This document shows positions 8,723-17,139 of a stretch of 64,000 bases of DNA, piece by piece. Source of the DNA: Variovorax sp. Root411. Lineage in GTDB: Bacteria; Pseudomonadota; Gammaproteobacteria; Burkholderiales; Burkholderiaceae_C. The number at the start of each line of letters is the position of its first letter. Position 1 is the first letter of the stretch. The DNA lies in NCBI RefSeq assembly GCF_001425205.1, contig NZ_LMDW01000015.1, positions 310,001 through 374,000 of the forward strand. The letters run 5' to 3'. Position numbers and translations under genes: made by a program. Under the pieces are notes generated by a model, which worked only from the letters and a program-made list of their open reading frames with translations, ran no database searches and was not told where the DNA came from.

Positions 8723-8750
8723 TTTAAATATATTAAGGATATATCGTCAA
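8723..8750 (-). promoter_or_regulatory. promoter and candidate GntR operator of the hydroxyproline operon
   Basis: On the minus strand TTGACG (8745-8750) and TTTAAA (8723-8728) are spaced by 16 bases and form a sigma70-like pair 42 bases upstream of the deaminase ATG. The spacer holds an inverted repeat, ATATAT-N5-ATATAT (8728-8744), in an otherwise GC-rich region. An operator filling the -35/-10 spacer is a classic repressor layout. The regulator at 2319-3014 is the natural candidate. The -35 overlaps the hipA stop codon. Confidence 0.55.
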
Positions 8751-10063
8751 GATTTTTCTATCCCCCCGAGGAAGCGCTCGGCTTCGCTTCGCATGCCCTG
8801 CGAAATGGCTTCCCAGGTCCGCGCGGGAAAGTCGCCCGGCAAAAGGGCTTCGACTTCGCCCAATGCTTGGCCGAGCGACGCCACCATCTCCAGCATGGCG
8901 TTCCACACGTCGATGCCACCGTTCTTCATTGCCAGCTGGTGCCAATGTCGCGCCTGGATGGTGTGAAAAACGTAGTGCTTGCTCTTGGAGCGAACCGCCA
9001 TGGCCAAGCCTGCCTGGCGCGGCTGGAAATGGTTGGGCCCATTGCCGAAATAGGGCCACATCGAAATGATGTCGTAGAGCGGCGTCATGTCGTAGACATC
9101 GCCCTGATACAGGCGGACCGAAAAGTTCTTGGCGTGGCCGTCCGTTGCGGCGAGAAGAAAGAAGGCCAGTTGGGTCAGCAGGAACCGGGTGCTGTCGTCG
9201 GTGCTCCGGCTTCCCTGCAGGAGCTGCAGGCACCTGGGCATGCCGGGGCCTCCATGCTGCTCGTATTTTTCGTTCGACGGCAGTCCCATGGCCTGGCAAA
9301 AATCTTCTTGCGGCAGGCGCGCGATCCATGTGCCACCGTCCATCCACTCGCGATCGAAGCGCTCCACCACCAGGACCGTCTGGCCACCGAAGCTCGCCAT
9401 GGATGTGGGCGCCACAGGCAGCCCGAGCGCCTCGACGATCTGCGCGCAAACCCATTCGTTCTGCACCGAGTCGGATGCGTCCACGCGCCTGGAGCCGCCA
9501 ATGAGCCCGAGCGGCAGCTTGATGATGTGCGTGGTGGGCGTGGCGCCGTGCGGGCGGCACCACGCGCCGTTCCAGCGGGTCAGGGCGGTCTTCTCCTGGG
9601 CTCCGGCAAGGGAGATGCGGAACAGGTCTTCGTCGCGCATGCTTTCGGGGGTGGCGTCGGACGGAACGGCCCGCAGCAGCTCGGCGATTTCCTCTTCGTC
9701 GAGAGGCTCGCAGTTCATGGTCTTCCAGCCTTCGGGCGCGGCGCCTTCGGGCAGCAGCTGCACGGCGCCGACACAGTCGCGCCCGATGGCTTCGAGCAGG
9801 TCGAAGGTGTTGATGTCCTTGAGCTTGAAACGATGGCCCAGGCGCGCGCGGATCCCGATGTTGTCGGGCAGCAGGTTGTCGAAGTAGTTCCTGACCACCT
9901 CGCCCTGGACTTCGAGCGTGCTGTTGATCGGAATCGACAGCGACAGCGACCGCTGTCGCGGCGATTCCAGCCACCCGGGGTGATACCTGAAAGCGTGGGA
10001 GTCGCGATCGACAGACCAGGTGCCGACCAGCTCCCCGTTCATCCACGCGTTCAGCGACTGCAT
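8747..10063 (-). CDS. hipA: HipA-family serine/threonine kinase toxin
   Basis: A 438-residue HipA kinase. The phosphate-binding loop SLAGAQEKTAL is at 151-161, the catalytic-loop motif DGHAKNF at 308-314 (D308 catalytic, N313 metal) and the metal-binding aspartate D331 in YDIIS. An N-terminal subdomain (1-110) of the HipA_N type precedes the kinase core. In E. coli HipA phosphorylates glutamyl-tRNA synthetase and induces persistence; the target here is unknown. The ATG at 10063 overlaps the hipB stop as TGATG, so antitoxin and toxin are co-translated in the usual antitoxin-first order. All catalytic residues are present, so it should be active. The stop codon sits in the -35 box of the next operon. 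Confidence 0.9.
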   Translation of the reverse strand: MQSLNAWMNGELVGTWSVDRDSHAFRYHPGWLESPRQRSLSLSIPINSTLEVQGEVVRNYFDNLLPDNIGIRARLGHRFKLKDINTFDLLEAIGRDCVGAVQLLPEGAAPEGWKTMNCEPLDEEEIAELLRAVPSDATPESMRDEDLFRISLAGAQEKTALTRWNGAWCRPHGATPTTHIIKLPLGLIGGSRRVDASDSVQNEWVCAQIVEALGLPVAPTSMASFGGQTVLVVERFDREWMDGGTWIARLPQEDFCQAMGLPSNEKYEQHGGPGMPRCLQLLQGSRSTDDSTRFLLTQLAFFLLAATDGHAKNFSVRLYQGDVYDMTPLYDIISMWPYFGNGPNHFQPRQAGLAMAVRSKSKHYVFHTIQARHWHQLAMKNGGIDVWNAMLEMVASLGQALGEVEALLPGDFPARTWEAISQGMRSEAERFLGGIEKS

Positions 10064-10587
10064 CACCAGGAACCTGTCTTTGGCCGGATGACGAAGCTGC
10101 GGCGCGATGTCGGCTTGACGTCCATGCCTGGGTTCAGCGCTTGAAGCAGCCGGAGCAATGCACCCGGTGCGGTCGATGGAACCTGAGCCGGCGCGTCCTC
10201 GAACGATGGCGGCGCCGGAGCGTCCGGCTCCCCGGGGGCCAGCGTCGCCAGCACGGAGCCGCCACTCATCTTCCGGGTTTCCCACCCTGGCGGGACTTTC
10301 ACGGCCGTGTCCTGTGGAGGCTCGTACTTCACGCGCTCCTCCATCGCGTACAGGGGGCCGCCGCTCGAAGGTGTTTCTTCCCGCAGGTAGAAGGACGCCC
10401 CCAGCACCGACAGCAGCTTCATCAACTGCTCGAAACCCACGGCACCGGGATTCGCCTCGATCTCTGCGATCCGGGCCTGGCTGACGCCGACGAGCGCACC
10501 CGCTTGTGCCTGTGTCAGGCCGCGTTTTTTCCGCAGCGCCTTCAGGTGTGGCCGTAGCTGGTCGACGAAGCGAAGGGGAAAGTCCAT
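10063..10587 (-). CDS. hipB: HipB-like XRE-family antitoxin
   Basis: A 174-residue protein with an N-terminal Xre helix-turn-helix (LRKKRGLTQAQAGALVGVSQ around residues 19-38, followed by RIAEIEANP) and a long proline-rich, acidic C-terminal region of about 100 residues. Classical E. coli HipB is about half this length, so the C-terminal extension is unusual and may be a larger toxin-binding arm. I start at the ATG at 10587: a sigma70-like promoter at 10597-10625 leaves almost no leader, which suggests a leaderless or near-leaderless mRNA. A TTG at 10632 would lengthen the protein but lies upstream of that promoter's start site. Confidence 0.85.
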   Translation of the reverse strand: MDFPLRFVDQLRPHLKALRKKRGLTQAQAGALVGVSQARIAEIEANPGAVGFEQLMKLLSVLGASFYLREETPSSGGPLYAMEERVKYEPPQDTAVKVPPGWETRKMSGGSVLATLAPGEPDAPAPPSFEDAPAQVPSTAPGALLRLLQALNPGMDVKPTSRRSFVIRPKTGSW

Positions 10588-10596
10588 CTTGCGAGC

Positions 10597-10625
10597 AAGA
10601 TATCGGTCCTGGCTTATTTTGTCAA
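10597..10625 (-). promoter_or_regulatory. hipBA promoter
   Basis: On the minus strand a perfect -35 TTGACA (10620-10625) and a -10 TATCTT (10597-10602) are separated by exactly 17 bases. The expected transcription start falls about 3 bases before the hipB ATG at 10587, so the transcript would be leaderless or nearly so. A TACAAGC half-site (10628-10634) abuts the -35 on the upstream side. Confidence 0.6.
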
Positions 10626-10653
10626 CATACAAGCTTTGGCATATGTTTACAAC

Positions 10654-10673
10654 TTACAAGCCTAAGCTTGTAA
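10654..10673 (-). promoter_or_regulatory. inverted repeat, probable HipB operator
   Basis: TTACAAGC-CTAA-GCTTGTAA is a perfect 8-bp-arm palindrome upstream of the hipBA promoter. The same arm recurs as single copies at 10628-10634 (TACAAGC) and 10693-10700 (GCTTGTAA). Clustered copies around a toxin-antitoxin promoter fit cooperative autorepression by HipB; binding itself is inferred. Confidence 0.6.
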
Positions 10674-10707
10674 TGACCAAAAACAAGAACTGGCTTGTAA
10701 TTCGCGA

Positions 10708-11706
10708 CTAGTCGATCTTCGCGCCCGAGGCCTTCACCACCGCTCCCATCGCATCCCAATCCGCGCGCAACAGCTTCTGGAACTCCTCGGCGCTCTGGCT
10801 GCGCGGCTCCACGCCCAGGCGCTTGAAGCGCTCCTGGATCGCCGGCTCGGCCAGCACCTTGTTGGCCGCGGCGTTAATGCGTTCCACCTCCGCCTTCGAC
10901 GTGCCGGCCGGCGCAAGCAAACCGATCCACGAATCGAAGGCATAGCCCGGCAGGCCGCTCTCGGCCACGGTCGGCAGCTTGGGCAGGAAGGGGCTGCGCG
11001 ACTGGCCGGTGGAGGCCAGCAGCTTGATGCGCGCATCGTCCTGGAAGCCGATCACGCCGATGCTCGACGAGATCACCGCCTGCACGCGACCTGCCAGCAC
11101 CTCGTTGACGGCCTCGCCGGTCGACTTGGTCGGGATGTGCGTCATCTGCAGCCCGGCCTTCGCGAGGAACGATGCCATCGCAAGGTGCGTCGCGCTGCCG
11201 TTGCCGGCCGAGGCGTAGTTGTACTTGCCAGGGTTGGCCTTGACCACCTTGATGAAGTCGGCCGTGGTCGACACGTTCATGCCGCTCGCCACCGCCAGCA
11301 CATAGCCCGCGTTGCCGACGTTGGCCACGCCGACGAAATCCTTCAGCGGGTCGTAGCTCAGCTTGTTGTAGAGGAAGCCCGCGATGTTGTGGCTCGCGGC
11401 CGCGAGGATCAGCATGTTGCCGTCGGCCGGCGCGCGCGCCACCAGGGCCGCGCCCACGGTGCCGCCCGCACCCGCGCGGTTCTCGACGATGGCGCTGGCG
11501 CCGAGCGCCGCGCCCAGCTCGTTGTTGAAGGCGCGGGCCACCGTGTCCTGCACCGCGCCGGTGGCGAAGGGCACGATGATGTGGATCACGCGCTGCTGCG
11601 CATGAGCCGGTGCGATGGCACCAAGCACCGCCGCGGCAGCAAGCGCGGTCAATGAACGTCGGGTGAGCGGGGTGGAGGTCATCTGTGTGGCCACTTTCTT
11701 GGTCAT
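10708..11706 (-). CDS. Bug/TctC-family periplasmic substrate-binding protein
   Basis: A 332-residue extracytoplasmic receptor of the tripartite tricarboxylate family, with an export signal (twin Arg in TRRSLTALAAAAV, cleavage after AHA-Q). The mature N-terminus VIHIIVPFATGAVQDTVAR and the ENRAGAGGTVGA loop are family signatures. Betaproteobacteria carry many such genes without TctA/TctB partners, and none are here, so it may serve as a sensor or use a distant permease. It is the last gene of the long operon, 22 bases after the M20 hydrolase; its ligand is probably the pathway substrate or product. The start is uncertain: 11682 is also an ATG, and neither has a strong ribosome site. The 3' end is followed by hipBA control DNA. 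Confidence 0.82.
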   Translation of the reverse strand: MTKKVATQMTSTPLTRRSLTALAAAAVLGAIAPAHAQQRVIHIIVPFATGAVQDTVARAFNNELGAALGASAIVENRAGAGGTVGAALVARAPADGNMLILAAASHNIAGFLYNKLSYDPLKDFVGVANVGNAGYVLAVASGMNVSTTADFIKVVKANPGKYNYASAGNGSATHLAMASFLAKAGLQMTHIPTKSTGEAVNEVLAGRVQAVISSSIGVIGFQDDARIKLLASTGQSRSPFLPKLPTVAESGLPGYAFDSWIGLLAPAGTSKAEVERINAAANKVLAEPAIQERFKRLGVEPRSQSAEEFQKLLRADWDAMGAVVKASGAKID

Positions 11707-11728
11707 CGTCAACAGGAAGGGAACAACT

Positions 11729-12934
11729 TCAAGCGCCCGGCGGCAGCCAGCGCTGCACCAGCTTCACGAAGTAGCTGGCGCCGATCGGAATGATCTCGTC
11801 GTTGAAGTCGAACGAGGTGTTGTGGATGATGCAAGGGCCGGGCCCGTGGCCGTCGAGCCGGTGGTCGCCGTCGCCGTTGCCCAGGAAGGCGTAGCAGCCG
11901 GGGCGTGCGAGCAGCATGTGCGCGAAGTCTTCTGCGCCCATCACGGCGGGGAAGTTGTCGGTGACCATGTCGTCGCCCACCACCTCGCGCATCACGCCGG
12001 CGGCAAAGCGCGCTTCGGCCGGATGGTTCACGGTCGGTGGCGACGAGCGGTTGAAATACACCTCGGCCGTGCAACCGTGCGCCGCCGCAACGCCCGCGGC
12101 CACTTCGCGCAGGCGGGCCTCGAGCTTGTCGATGGCCTCGATGGAGAAGGTGCGGATGGTGCCGCCCACCGTGGCCACGTCGGGAATCACGTTGGGCGCA
12201 TCGGAGCCTTGCAGCTGCGTGACCGCCAGCAGCGCACGCTCGGTGCTCGGGATGGTGCGCGCCACGATGGTCTGCAGCTGCTGCGCGAGCGTGACCACCG
12301 CCGCCACCGGGTCGATGCCCGTGTGCGGCATCGAGGCATGCGTGCCGCGCCCACGCAGCGTGATCTTGTACGTGTTGCTCGACGCCATCAGCGCGCCTTC
12401 GTTGAGCGCAAAGCGGCCCACGTCGCCGACGGGGAAGTTGTGCAGCCCGAAAACCGCGTCGCAAGGAAAGCGCGCGAACAGGCCCTCGTCGATCATCTTC
12501 TTCGCGCCAGCCTTGCCCATCTCCTCGGCGGGCTGGAAGATGAAATGCACCGTGCCGTCGAAGTCGTCGGGCCCCTGCTGCGACAGGTGCCACGCGGCGG
12601 CCAGCAGCATGGTGGTGTGGCCGTCGTGGCCGCAGGCGTGCATGCGGCCGGGGTTCGTCGACTTGTGGGCGAACTCGTTGGCCTCGTGCAGCGGCAGCGC
12701 GTCCATGTCCGCGCGCAGGCCGATGGTGCGACTGCCCGTGCCCTTGCGCAGCACGCCGACGAGGCCGGTGCCGGCAATGCCGCGGTGCACCTCGATGCCC
12801 CACCCGGTCAGCAGGTTCGCGACCTTCTCCGAGGTGCGGTGTTCCTCGAAACCGAGTTCGGGATGGGCGTGGATGTCGCGTCGGATCTCGACGAAACGCG
12901 CGGCATTGGCGAGAAAGGAGTCGGCGATGTTCAT
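11729..12934 (-). CDS. M20D-family amidohydrolase (hippurate/N-acyl-amino acid hydrolase type)
   Basis: A 401-residue metallohydrolase with the M20D metal motifs: C101 and H103 in HACGHDGHTTML and the glutamate pair E137-E138 in FQPAEEM, plus a dimerisation lid around 180-290 (RGRGTHASMPHTGIDPV). Relatives hydrolyse hippurate, N-acetyl amino acids or indoleacetyl amino acids in the cytoplasm. Here it follows a phospho-lyase, an APH kinase and an acetylpolyamine amidohydrolase, so a second deacylation step on the pathway substrate is plausible. I start at 12934 (MNIADSFLAN), because the upstream extension is not conserved-looking and has no ribosome site. An 89-base gap separates it from the PLP enzyme upstream. 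Confidence 0.88.
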   Translation of the reverse strand: MNIADSFLANAARFVEIRRDIHAHPELGFEEHRTSEKVANLLTGWGIEVHRGIAGTGLVGVLRKGTGSRTIGLRADMDALPLHEANEFAHKSTNPGRMHACGHDGHTTMLLAAAWHLSQQGPDDFDGTVHFIFQPAEEMGKAGAKKMIDEGLFARFPCDAVFGLHNFPVGDVGRFALNEGALMASSNTYKITLRGRGTHASMPHTGIDPVAAVVTLAQQLQTIVARTIPSTERALLAVTQLQGSDAPNVIPDVATVGGTIRTFSIEAIDKLEARLREVAAGVAAAHGCTAEVYFNRSSPPTVNHPAEARFAAGVMREVVGDDMVTDNFPAVMGAEDFAHMLLARPGCYAFLGNGDGDHRLDGHGPGPCIIHNTSFDFNDEIIPIGASYFVKLVQRWLPPGA

Positions 12935-13023
12935 GGGGCGGCAGCGTGGACAGTTCGTTCGAAGCGAACGATTCTGGCCCAAGGCCGCCTCGCTCGCCAA
13001 TGGCAAGAAGGCAAGCCGACTGG

Positions 13024-14298
13024 TCAGAGCCCTGCCAGCACCTCGTCCAGCGTCGAGACCAGCAGGTCGGCATTGGCTTCGGAGAACACCAGCGGCGGAC
13101 GGATCTTCAGCGTGTTGGCGTGTTCTCCGGTGGCGCTCAGCAGCACCTGTCGCTCGCGCAGGCCATTGACGACGCGCACGGTATCCGCGGTCGCGGGAGT
13201 GCGCGTGCGGCGGTCCGTCACGAGTTCCACGCCCACGAACAGCCCCGCGCCGCGCACGTCGCCGATCAGCGCATGGCGCTCAGCCAGCCCAGCCAGCCCG
13301 GCGCGCAGATGGCGGCCCACGCGCTGCGCATTGGCCATCAACCCTTCGCGCTCGATCACGTCGAGCACGGCCATGCCTGCGGCCATCGACACCGGGTTGC
13401 CGCCGAAGGTGTTGAAGTAGCGGCACTCGCGGCCGAACGCGGCCAGCACCTCGGGCCGTATGGCCAGCCCGGCCAGCGGATGGCCGTTGCCCAGCGGCTT
13501 GCCCATGGTCACGATGTCGGGCACCAGGCCTTCGTGGCGCATGAAGCCCCAGAAGGCATCGCCGGTGCGGCCCAGCCCCGGCTGCACTTCGTCGGCGATG
13601 AAGATCCCGCCGGCCTCGCGGATCGCGGCGACCGCTTCGTTCAGGAAGCCCGCCGGGTCGGTGAAGATGCCGTCGCTCGAGAACACGGTGTCGACCATCA
13701 GCGCGGCCGGCCGAATGCCATGGGCGTGCAGATCGGCGATGGCGGCGCGCACGCCGGCAGCGAAGGCCCTGCCTTGGTCTTCGGGCGGCACGCGGTAGCT
13801 GTCGGGCGGCGGCACGGTGCGCACCGTCTTGCCGAGCTGCACGAAGCGACCGAGCGAGGGCGAGGCCTGCGCGATCGACTCCGTCACGCCGTGGTACGCG
13901 AAGCGCGTGACAATCAGCCCTTCGGCCCTGGTGTGGGCCTTGGCGATGCGCATCGCGAGGTCGTTAGCCTCGCTGCCGGTGCAGGTGAACATCGCATGGC
14001 CGAGCGCGGGCGGCATGGTGGCCAGCAGGCGCTCGGCGTAGTCGAGCACGCCTTCGTGAAGGTAGCGCGTGTGCGTGTTGAGCACACCGGCTTGCCGTGC
14101 AATTTCGGCCACCACATGCGGATGGCAATGCCCCACCGACGCGACGTTGTTGTACGCATCGAGGTAGCGTTTGCCGTCGGCATCGTCGAGCCACACGCCA
14201 TCGCCACGCACCGGATGCAGCGGTGCTTCGTAGAACAGGCGATAGGCCGGGCCGAGCAGGCGTGCACGGCGTTCCAGGAGCGATTCTTCTTCAGGCAT
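13024..14298 (-). CDS. class III PLP enzyme resembling phosphohydroxylysine/phosphoethanolamine phospho-lyases
   Basis: A 424-residue fold-type I PLP enzyme: aldimine lysine K267 in DIVTMGKPLGNGHP, D236 in ADEVQ, and the phosphate-binding GSEAND at 108-113. The pattern YLDAYNNVASVGHCHP, the LNTHTRYLH segment and the VPDIVTMGKP motif recall the mammalian AGXT2L1/AGXT2L2 proteins, which are not transaminases but ammonia- and phosphate-releasing lyases acting on phosphoethanolamine and 5-phosphohydroxylysine. Its ATG overlaps the stop of an APH-family kinase by 8 bases, the pairing expected for kinase-then-lyase chemistry. A plain omega-transaminase is the alternative. Assignment to lyase is from remembered family sequences, not a search. 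Confidence 0.8.
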   Translation of the reverse strand: MPEEESLLERRARLLGPAYRLFYEAPLHPVRGDGVWLDDADGKRYLDAYNNVASVGHCHPHVVAEIARQAGVLNTHTRYLHEGVLDYAERLLATMPPALGHAMFTCTGSEANDLAMRIAKAHTRAEGLIVTRFAYHGVTESIAQASPSLGRFVQLGKTVRTVPPPDSYRVPPEDQGRAFAAGVRAAIADLHAHGIRPAALMVDTVFSSDGIFTDPAGFLNEAVAAIREAGGIFIADEVQPGLGRTGDAFWGFMRHEGLVPDIVTMGKPLGNGHPLAGLAIRPEVLAAFGRECRYFNTFGGNPVSMAAGMAVLDVIEREGLMANAQRVGRHLRAGLAGLAERHALIGDVRGAGLFVGVELVTDRRTRTPATADTVRVVNGLRERQVLLSATGEHANTLKIRPPLVFSEANADLLVSTLDEVLAGL

Positions 14299-15370
14299 GT
14301 TCGTGACTCTCGTTCATGCCACAGGCGCGCCGGAACGCGGCACTGGCGACATCGTTGCCGATGCGGTCGCAGGCTTGCAGGCGGGCCCACGACAGCGGGT
14401 TGTTGCGCAGCAGGTAGGCCGCGTTGTCGGGATGGCGCGCGGCGCGCCAGCCGCTGATCGCGACCACCATCACGAGCCGCGCGGTGATGAGCGTGAACAG
14501 CACGTCGACTTCCTCGCGCGTCAACGGCAGCACGGCGTGGTACGCGGCGATGAACGGCACGATGCCGGCCAGCGCATCGCCCGCCGGATCGAGCTGGTAG
14601 GCCGCAGCCACCGCGAGGTCGTCGATCAGCGGTGCACGCACCATGTCGCCGAAGTCGAGGATGCCGGCAATGCGGTCGGTGTCACCGGGGTCGACCAGCA
14701 CGTTGTAGATGTTGAAGTCGTTGTGGATGGGCTGCGTGCGCAGGCCCGCCAGCACCGGCTTTGCATCACGCTCGAAGCGGTCGAGCGAGCGTTCGGCCAG
14801 CGCGCGCCGCGCCGGGTCGGCGATGTGCGCGAGCAGGCCGCGCACACTGTCGGCGCGCTGGATGTCCCAGGGCAGGGCGAGCGCACCGGCTGGATGGTCG
14901 AAGCCGCGCAGCGCGAGGTCGAGCCGGGCCAGCGTGCGCGCGAGGTTCAGTTGCTGCACGGAACTGCGCGGCGCTTCGGGCAGGGGCACGCCCGGCAGGT
15001 AGCTGAAGAGCCGTGCCACACGCGGCAGGCCGTCGCCCGGATCGCAGAGCAACGAAGGCTGACCGTCGCATGTGGGCACGATGCGCTGCACGGGCAGCCC
15101 CGGATCGGCTCTTGCAATGTGCAGCAGCGCCTGCGTCTGGAAATCCGCCACCAGCGGCGTTTCCGACGGGTGCGAGATCTTCAGCATGAAGCGCTCGCCG
15201 CTGCGCGCCGATTCAAGGCGGTAATTGCGGTCGCGCTCGCCGGTCAGCGGCCGCATCTCGCCTTCGATGCCGTAGTGGCGCAGCGCGAACGCGCGCACCC
15301 AGTCGGGGTCGAGCTCGGGCGAGCCTTCGCTCAGGACTTCCGCGTCGTCGAACCCGACCGTTGCCGTCAT
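14291..15370 (-). CDS. APH-family kinase resembling hydroxylysine kinase
   Basis: A 359-residue aminoglycoside-phosphotransferase-fold kinase. The catalytic loop is HNDFNIYN at 216-223 (D218, N223) and the metal aspartate D239 is in ILDFGDM; the N-lobe lysine K64 lies in FMLKIS. The order and spacing (MLKIS, RLFSYLPGVPL, INDFN-type loop, GILDFGDM) closely follow animal hydroxylysine kinase (HYKK/AGPHD1) rather than antibiotic phosphotransferases or homoserine kinase. It would phosphorylate the hydroxyl of a small hydroxy-amine. It overlaps the deacetylase upstream (ATGA) and the PLP lyase downstream (8 bases), so the three act in sequence. Substrate is inferred from the pairing. Confidence 0.8.
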   Translation of the reverse strand: MTATVGFDDAEVLSEGSPELDPDWVRAFALRHYGIEGEMRPLTGERDRNYRLESARSGERFMLKISHPSETPLVADFQTQALLHIARADPGLPVQRIVPTCDGQPSLLCDPGDGLPRVARLFSYLPGVPLPEAPRSSVQQLNLARTLARLDLALRGFDHPAGALALPWDIQRADSVRGLLAHIADPARRALAERSLDRFERDAKPVLAGLRTQPIHNDFNIYNVLVDPGDTDRIAGILDFGDMVRAPLIDDLAVAAAYQLDPAGDALAGIVPFIAAYHAVLPLTREEVDVLFTLITARLVMVVAISGWRAARHPDNAAYLLRNNPLSWARLQACDRIGNDVASAAFRRACGMNESHEHA

Positions 15371-16395
15371 GCGGCGCTCGCGAAGCCGCGCAACGCGCTG
15401 GCGAGATTCGGGCCCAGGTCGTCCGACAGGTAGCCGCCTTCCTGCACCAGCACCGTGGGCAAGCCGAGGCGCGCGATCTCGGCCAGCAGTTGCGCAAAGC
15501 CGGGCGTCGTGATCTTCATGCCCTTGTAGGGATCGCGCTCGTGCGTATCGAGGCCCAGCGCCACCACCAGCGCGCCGGGCGCGAAGGCGCGGATGCTCTC
15601 GCAGGCATCGCGCAGCGCGGGCAGGTAGCCGTCGATGTCGGCGCCCAGTGCAAGCGGCTTGTTGATGTTGTAGCCCAGGCCTGCGCCCTCGCCGCGCTCG
15701 TGTGCATAGCCGGTGAAGAAGGGCGTGAAGTTGCGCGGGTCGCCGTGCAGCGAGATCGTCAGCACGTCGGCGCGGCGGTAGAAGATGCCCTGCGTGCCGT
15801 TGCCGTGGTGCACGTCGATGTCGAGGATCGCCACGCGGTCGTGCGCCGCGCGCAAGTGCTGCGCCGCGATGGCCGTGTTGTTCAGGTAGCAGAAGCCGTT
15901 GGCCCGGTCGGCATAAGCGTGGTGGCCCGGCGGACGGCACAGCGCATAGGCCGCGCGCTCGCCCTGCAGCACGAGTTGCGCTGCATGGGTGGCCACGTGG
16001 GCCGAGCCCACGGCCGCGGCCCAGGTGTGCGGGCCGATGGAACACGCGTTGTCGCCCATGTGGAAGCCAGCCTGCCCGACCACGCTCTCCGGATACGTGC
16101 AGGGCTCGCCTGGAAAGGGATGGATATTGGGCATGACCTCGTCGGACGGGTCGTCCAGCAGCCGCCAGCGCGCGTAGGCTGTCTCCAGGAATCGCAGGTA
16201 CTCCGGCGTGTGGATCGCGGCGCGCGGGCCTGCGCCGAAGTCTTCGCCCGCGACGACCTCATGACCATCGTGCTCGACCGCCGACAGCAGGCGGAAGGCC
16301 CGCTCGGGCTGCTCGTTGCTGCGCTTCAGGCGGCCGCGCACCATGAAGAGCTGCGGGTCGTGGTCCTTGTGGGCGTCGCTGTAGATGATCTTCAT
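15367..16395 (-). CDS. acetylpolyamine amidohydrolase (histone-deacetylase family)
   Basis: A 342-residue HDAC-fold zinc enzyme. The expected catalytic set is complete: the histidine pair H158-H159 (RPPGHH), zinc ligands D194, H196 (DIDVHHGNG) and D283 (GLDTHERDP), and the transition-state tyrosine Y322 (EGGYLSDD). Length and residue numbering lie within one residue of what I recall for Mycoplana acetylpolyamine amidohydrolase, including the 80-110 insertion that forms a dimer-gated narrow active site selecting long flexible N-acetylated amines. It would remove an acetyl group from N-acetyl polyamine, N-acetyl-lysine-like or N-acetyl-hydroxylysine-like substrates in the cytoplasm. Start and stop both lie in ATGA overlaps with its neighbours. 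Confidence 0.88.
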   Translation of the reverse strand: MKIIYSDAHKDHDPQLFMVRGRLKRSNEQPERAFRLLSAVEHDGHEVVAGEDFGAGPRAAIHTPEYLRFLETAYARWRLLDDPSDEVMPNIHPFPGEPCTYPESVVGQAGFHMGDNACSIGPHTWAAAVGSAHVATHAAQLVLQGERAAYALCRPPGHHAYADRANGFCYLNNTAIAAQHLRAAHDRVAILDIDVHHGNGTQGIFYRRADVLTISLHGDPRNFTPFFTGYAHERGEGAGLGYNINKPLALGADIDGYLPALRDACESIRAFAPGALVVALGLDTHERDPYKGMKITTPGFAQLLAEIARLGLPTVLVQEGGYLSDDLGPNLASALRGFASAA

Positions 16396-17126
16396 CTCGC
16401 GGGTCCTTGCGTGGAAGTGGTGAGGGAGACGTCGCCGTGCTGCTTCACAAACAGCGCGCGCACCTGCTGCCAGGCGTCGTCGAGATGCTCGCGCATGGCC
16501 AGGCGTGACGCCTCGACGTCGCGGCTCATCAGCGCATCGACGATGGGGTAGTGCGTGTTGGCCATGGTCTCGGGGTCGTGGTAGACCGCGTCGATCAGCG
16601 CGATGATCATCTGCATCTCGGTCTGGGTGTTCGAGAAGATGCGGTGCAGGTGCGCGTTGCCCGAGAGCTCGCTGATCAGCGTGTGAAAGGCCAGGTCGGT
16701 CGCGATGCGCACGTGCTGCGGCTGCGTGGGCGCCTCGCGCACCATGTCGTCCACCAGCGTGCGCAGGCGCCGCAGCCCTGCGTCGTCGGCCTTGCGGCAG
16801 GCCAGCTCGACCGAGGTCATCTCCAGGCTCAGGCGCACTTCGAACAGGTCGTCGATTTCCTGGACGCTGATGGTGCGCACCGCGAAACCATGGCGCGGGC
16901 GCGCCACCAGCACGCCCTGGCGTTCGAGCCGGCGCGCGGCCTCGCGAACGGGGGCGCGGCTCACGCCCATGCGGCGCGCGATCTCGGCCTCGACGATGCG
17001 GCTGCCGGGCGCGAGGCGCCCTTCGACGATGGCGCGCGTCAGCTGCGCTTCGACCAGCCCGACCAGGTCGGGCGCCTCGACGGACTCGAAGCCGGTGCTG
17101 TCGGCGGTGGAAGAAGAAAAAGCCAT
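16392..17126 (-). CDS. GntR-family (FCD) transcriptional regulator
   Basis: A 244-residue FadR-type regulator: winged helix-turn-helix at about 24-88 (AEIARRMGVSRAPVREAARR) and an all-helical FCD domain at about 93-235 with the metal/ligand histidines usual for the family (H148 in FHTLI among them). It sits in the middle of the long operon, 13 bases after the EamA exporter and overlapping the deacetylase start (ATGA at 16392-16395). This suggests it controls the operon by sensing a pathway intermediate. The likely operator is the palindrome at 26412-26423 before the first gene. It is only distantly similar to the GntR protein at 2319-3014, so the two operons probably respond to different effectors. 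Confidence 0.87.
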   Translation of the reverse strand: MAFSSSTADSTGFESVEAPDLVGLVEAQLTRAIVEGRLAPGSRIVEAEIARRMGVSRAPVREAARRLERQGVLVARPRHGFAVRTISVQEIDDLFEVRLSLEMTSVELACRKADDAGLRRLRTLVDDMVREAPTQPQHVRIATDLAFHTLISELSGNAHLHRIFSNTQTEMQMIIALIDAVYHDPETMANTHYPIVDALMSRDVEASRLAMREHLDDAWQQVRALFVKQHGDVSLTTSTQGPAR

Positions 17127-17139
17127 GGTGTTTGTCTCG

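Noticed and set aside
10588-10632. hipB starting at the TTG at 10632
   Set aside because: The likely promoter lies downstream of it, so that codon would not be transcribed.
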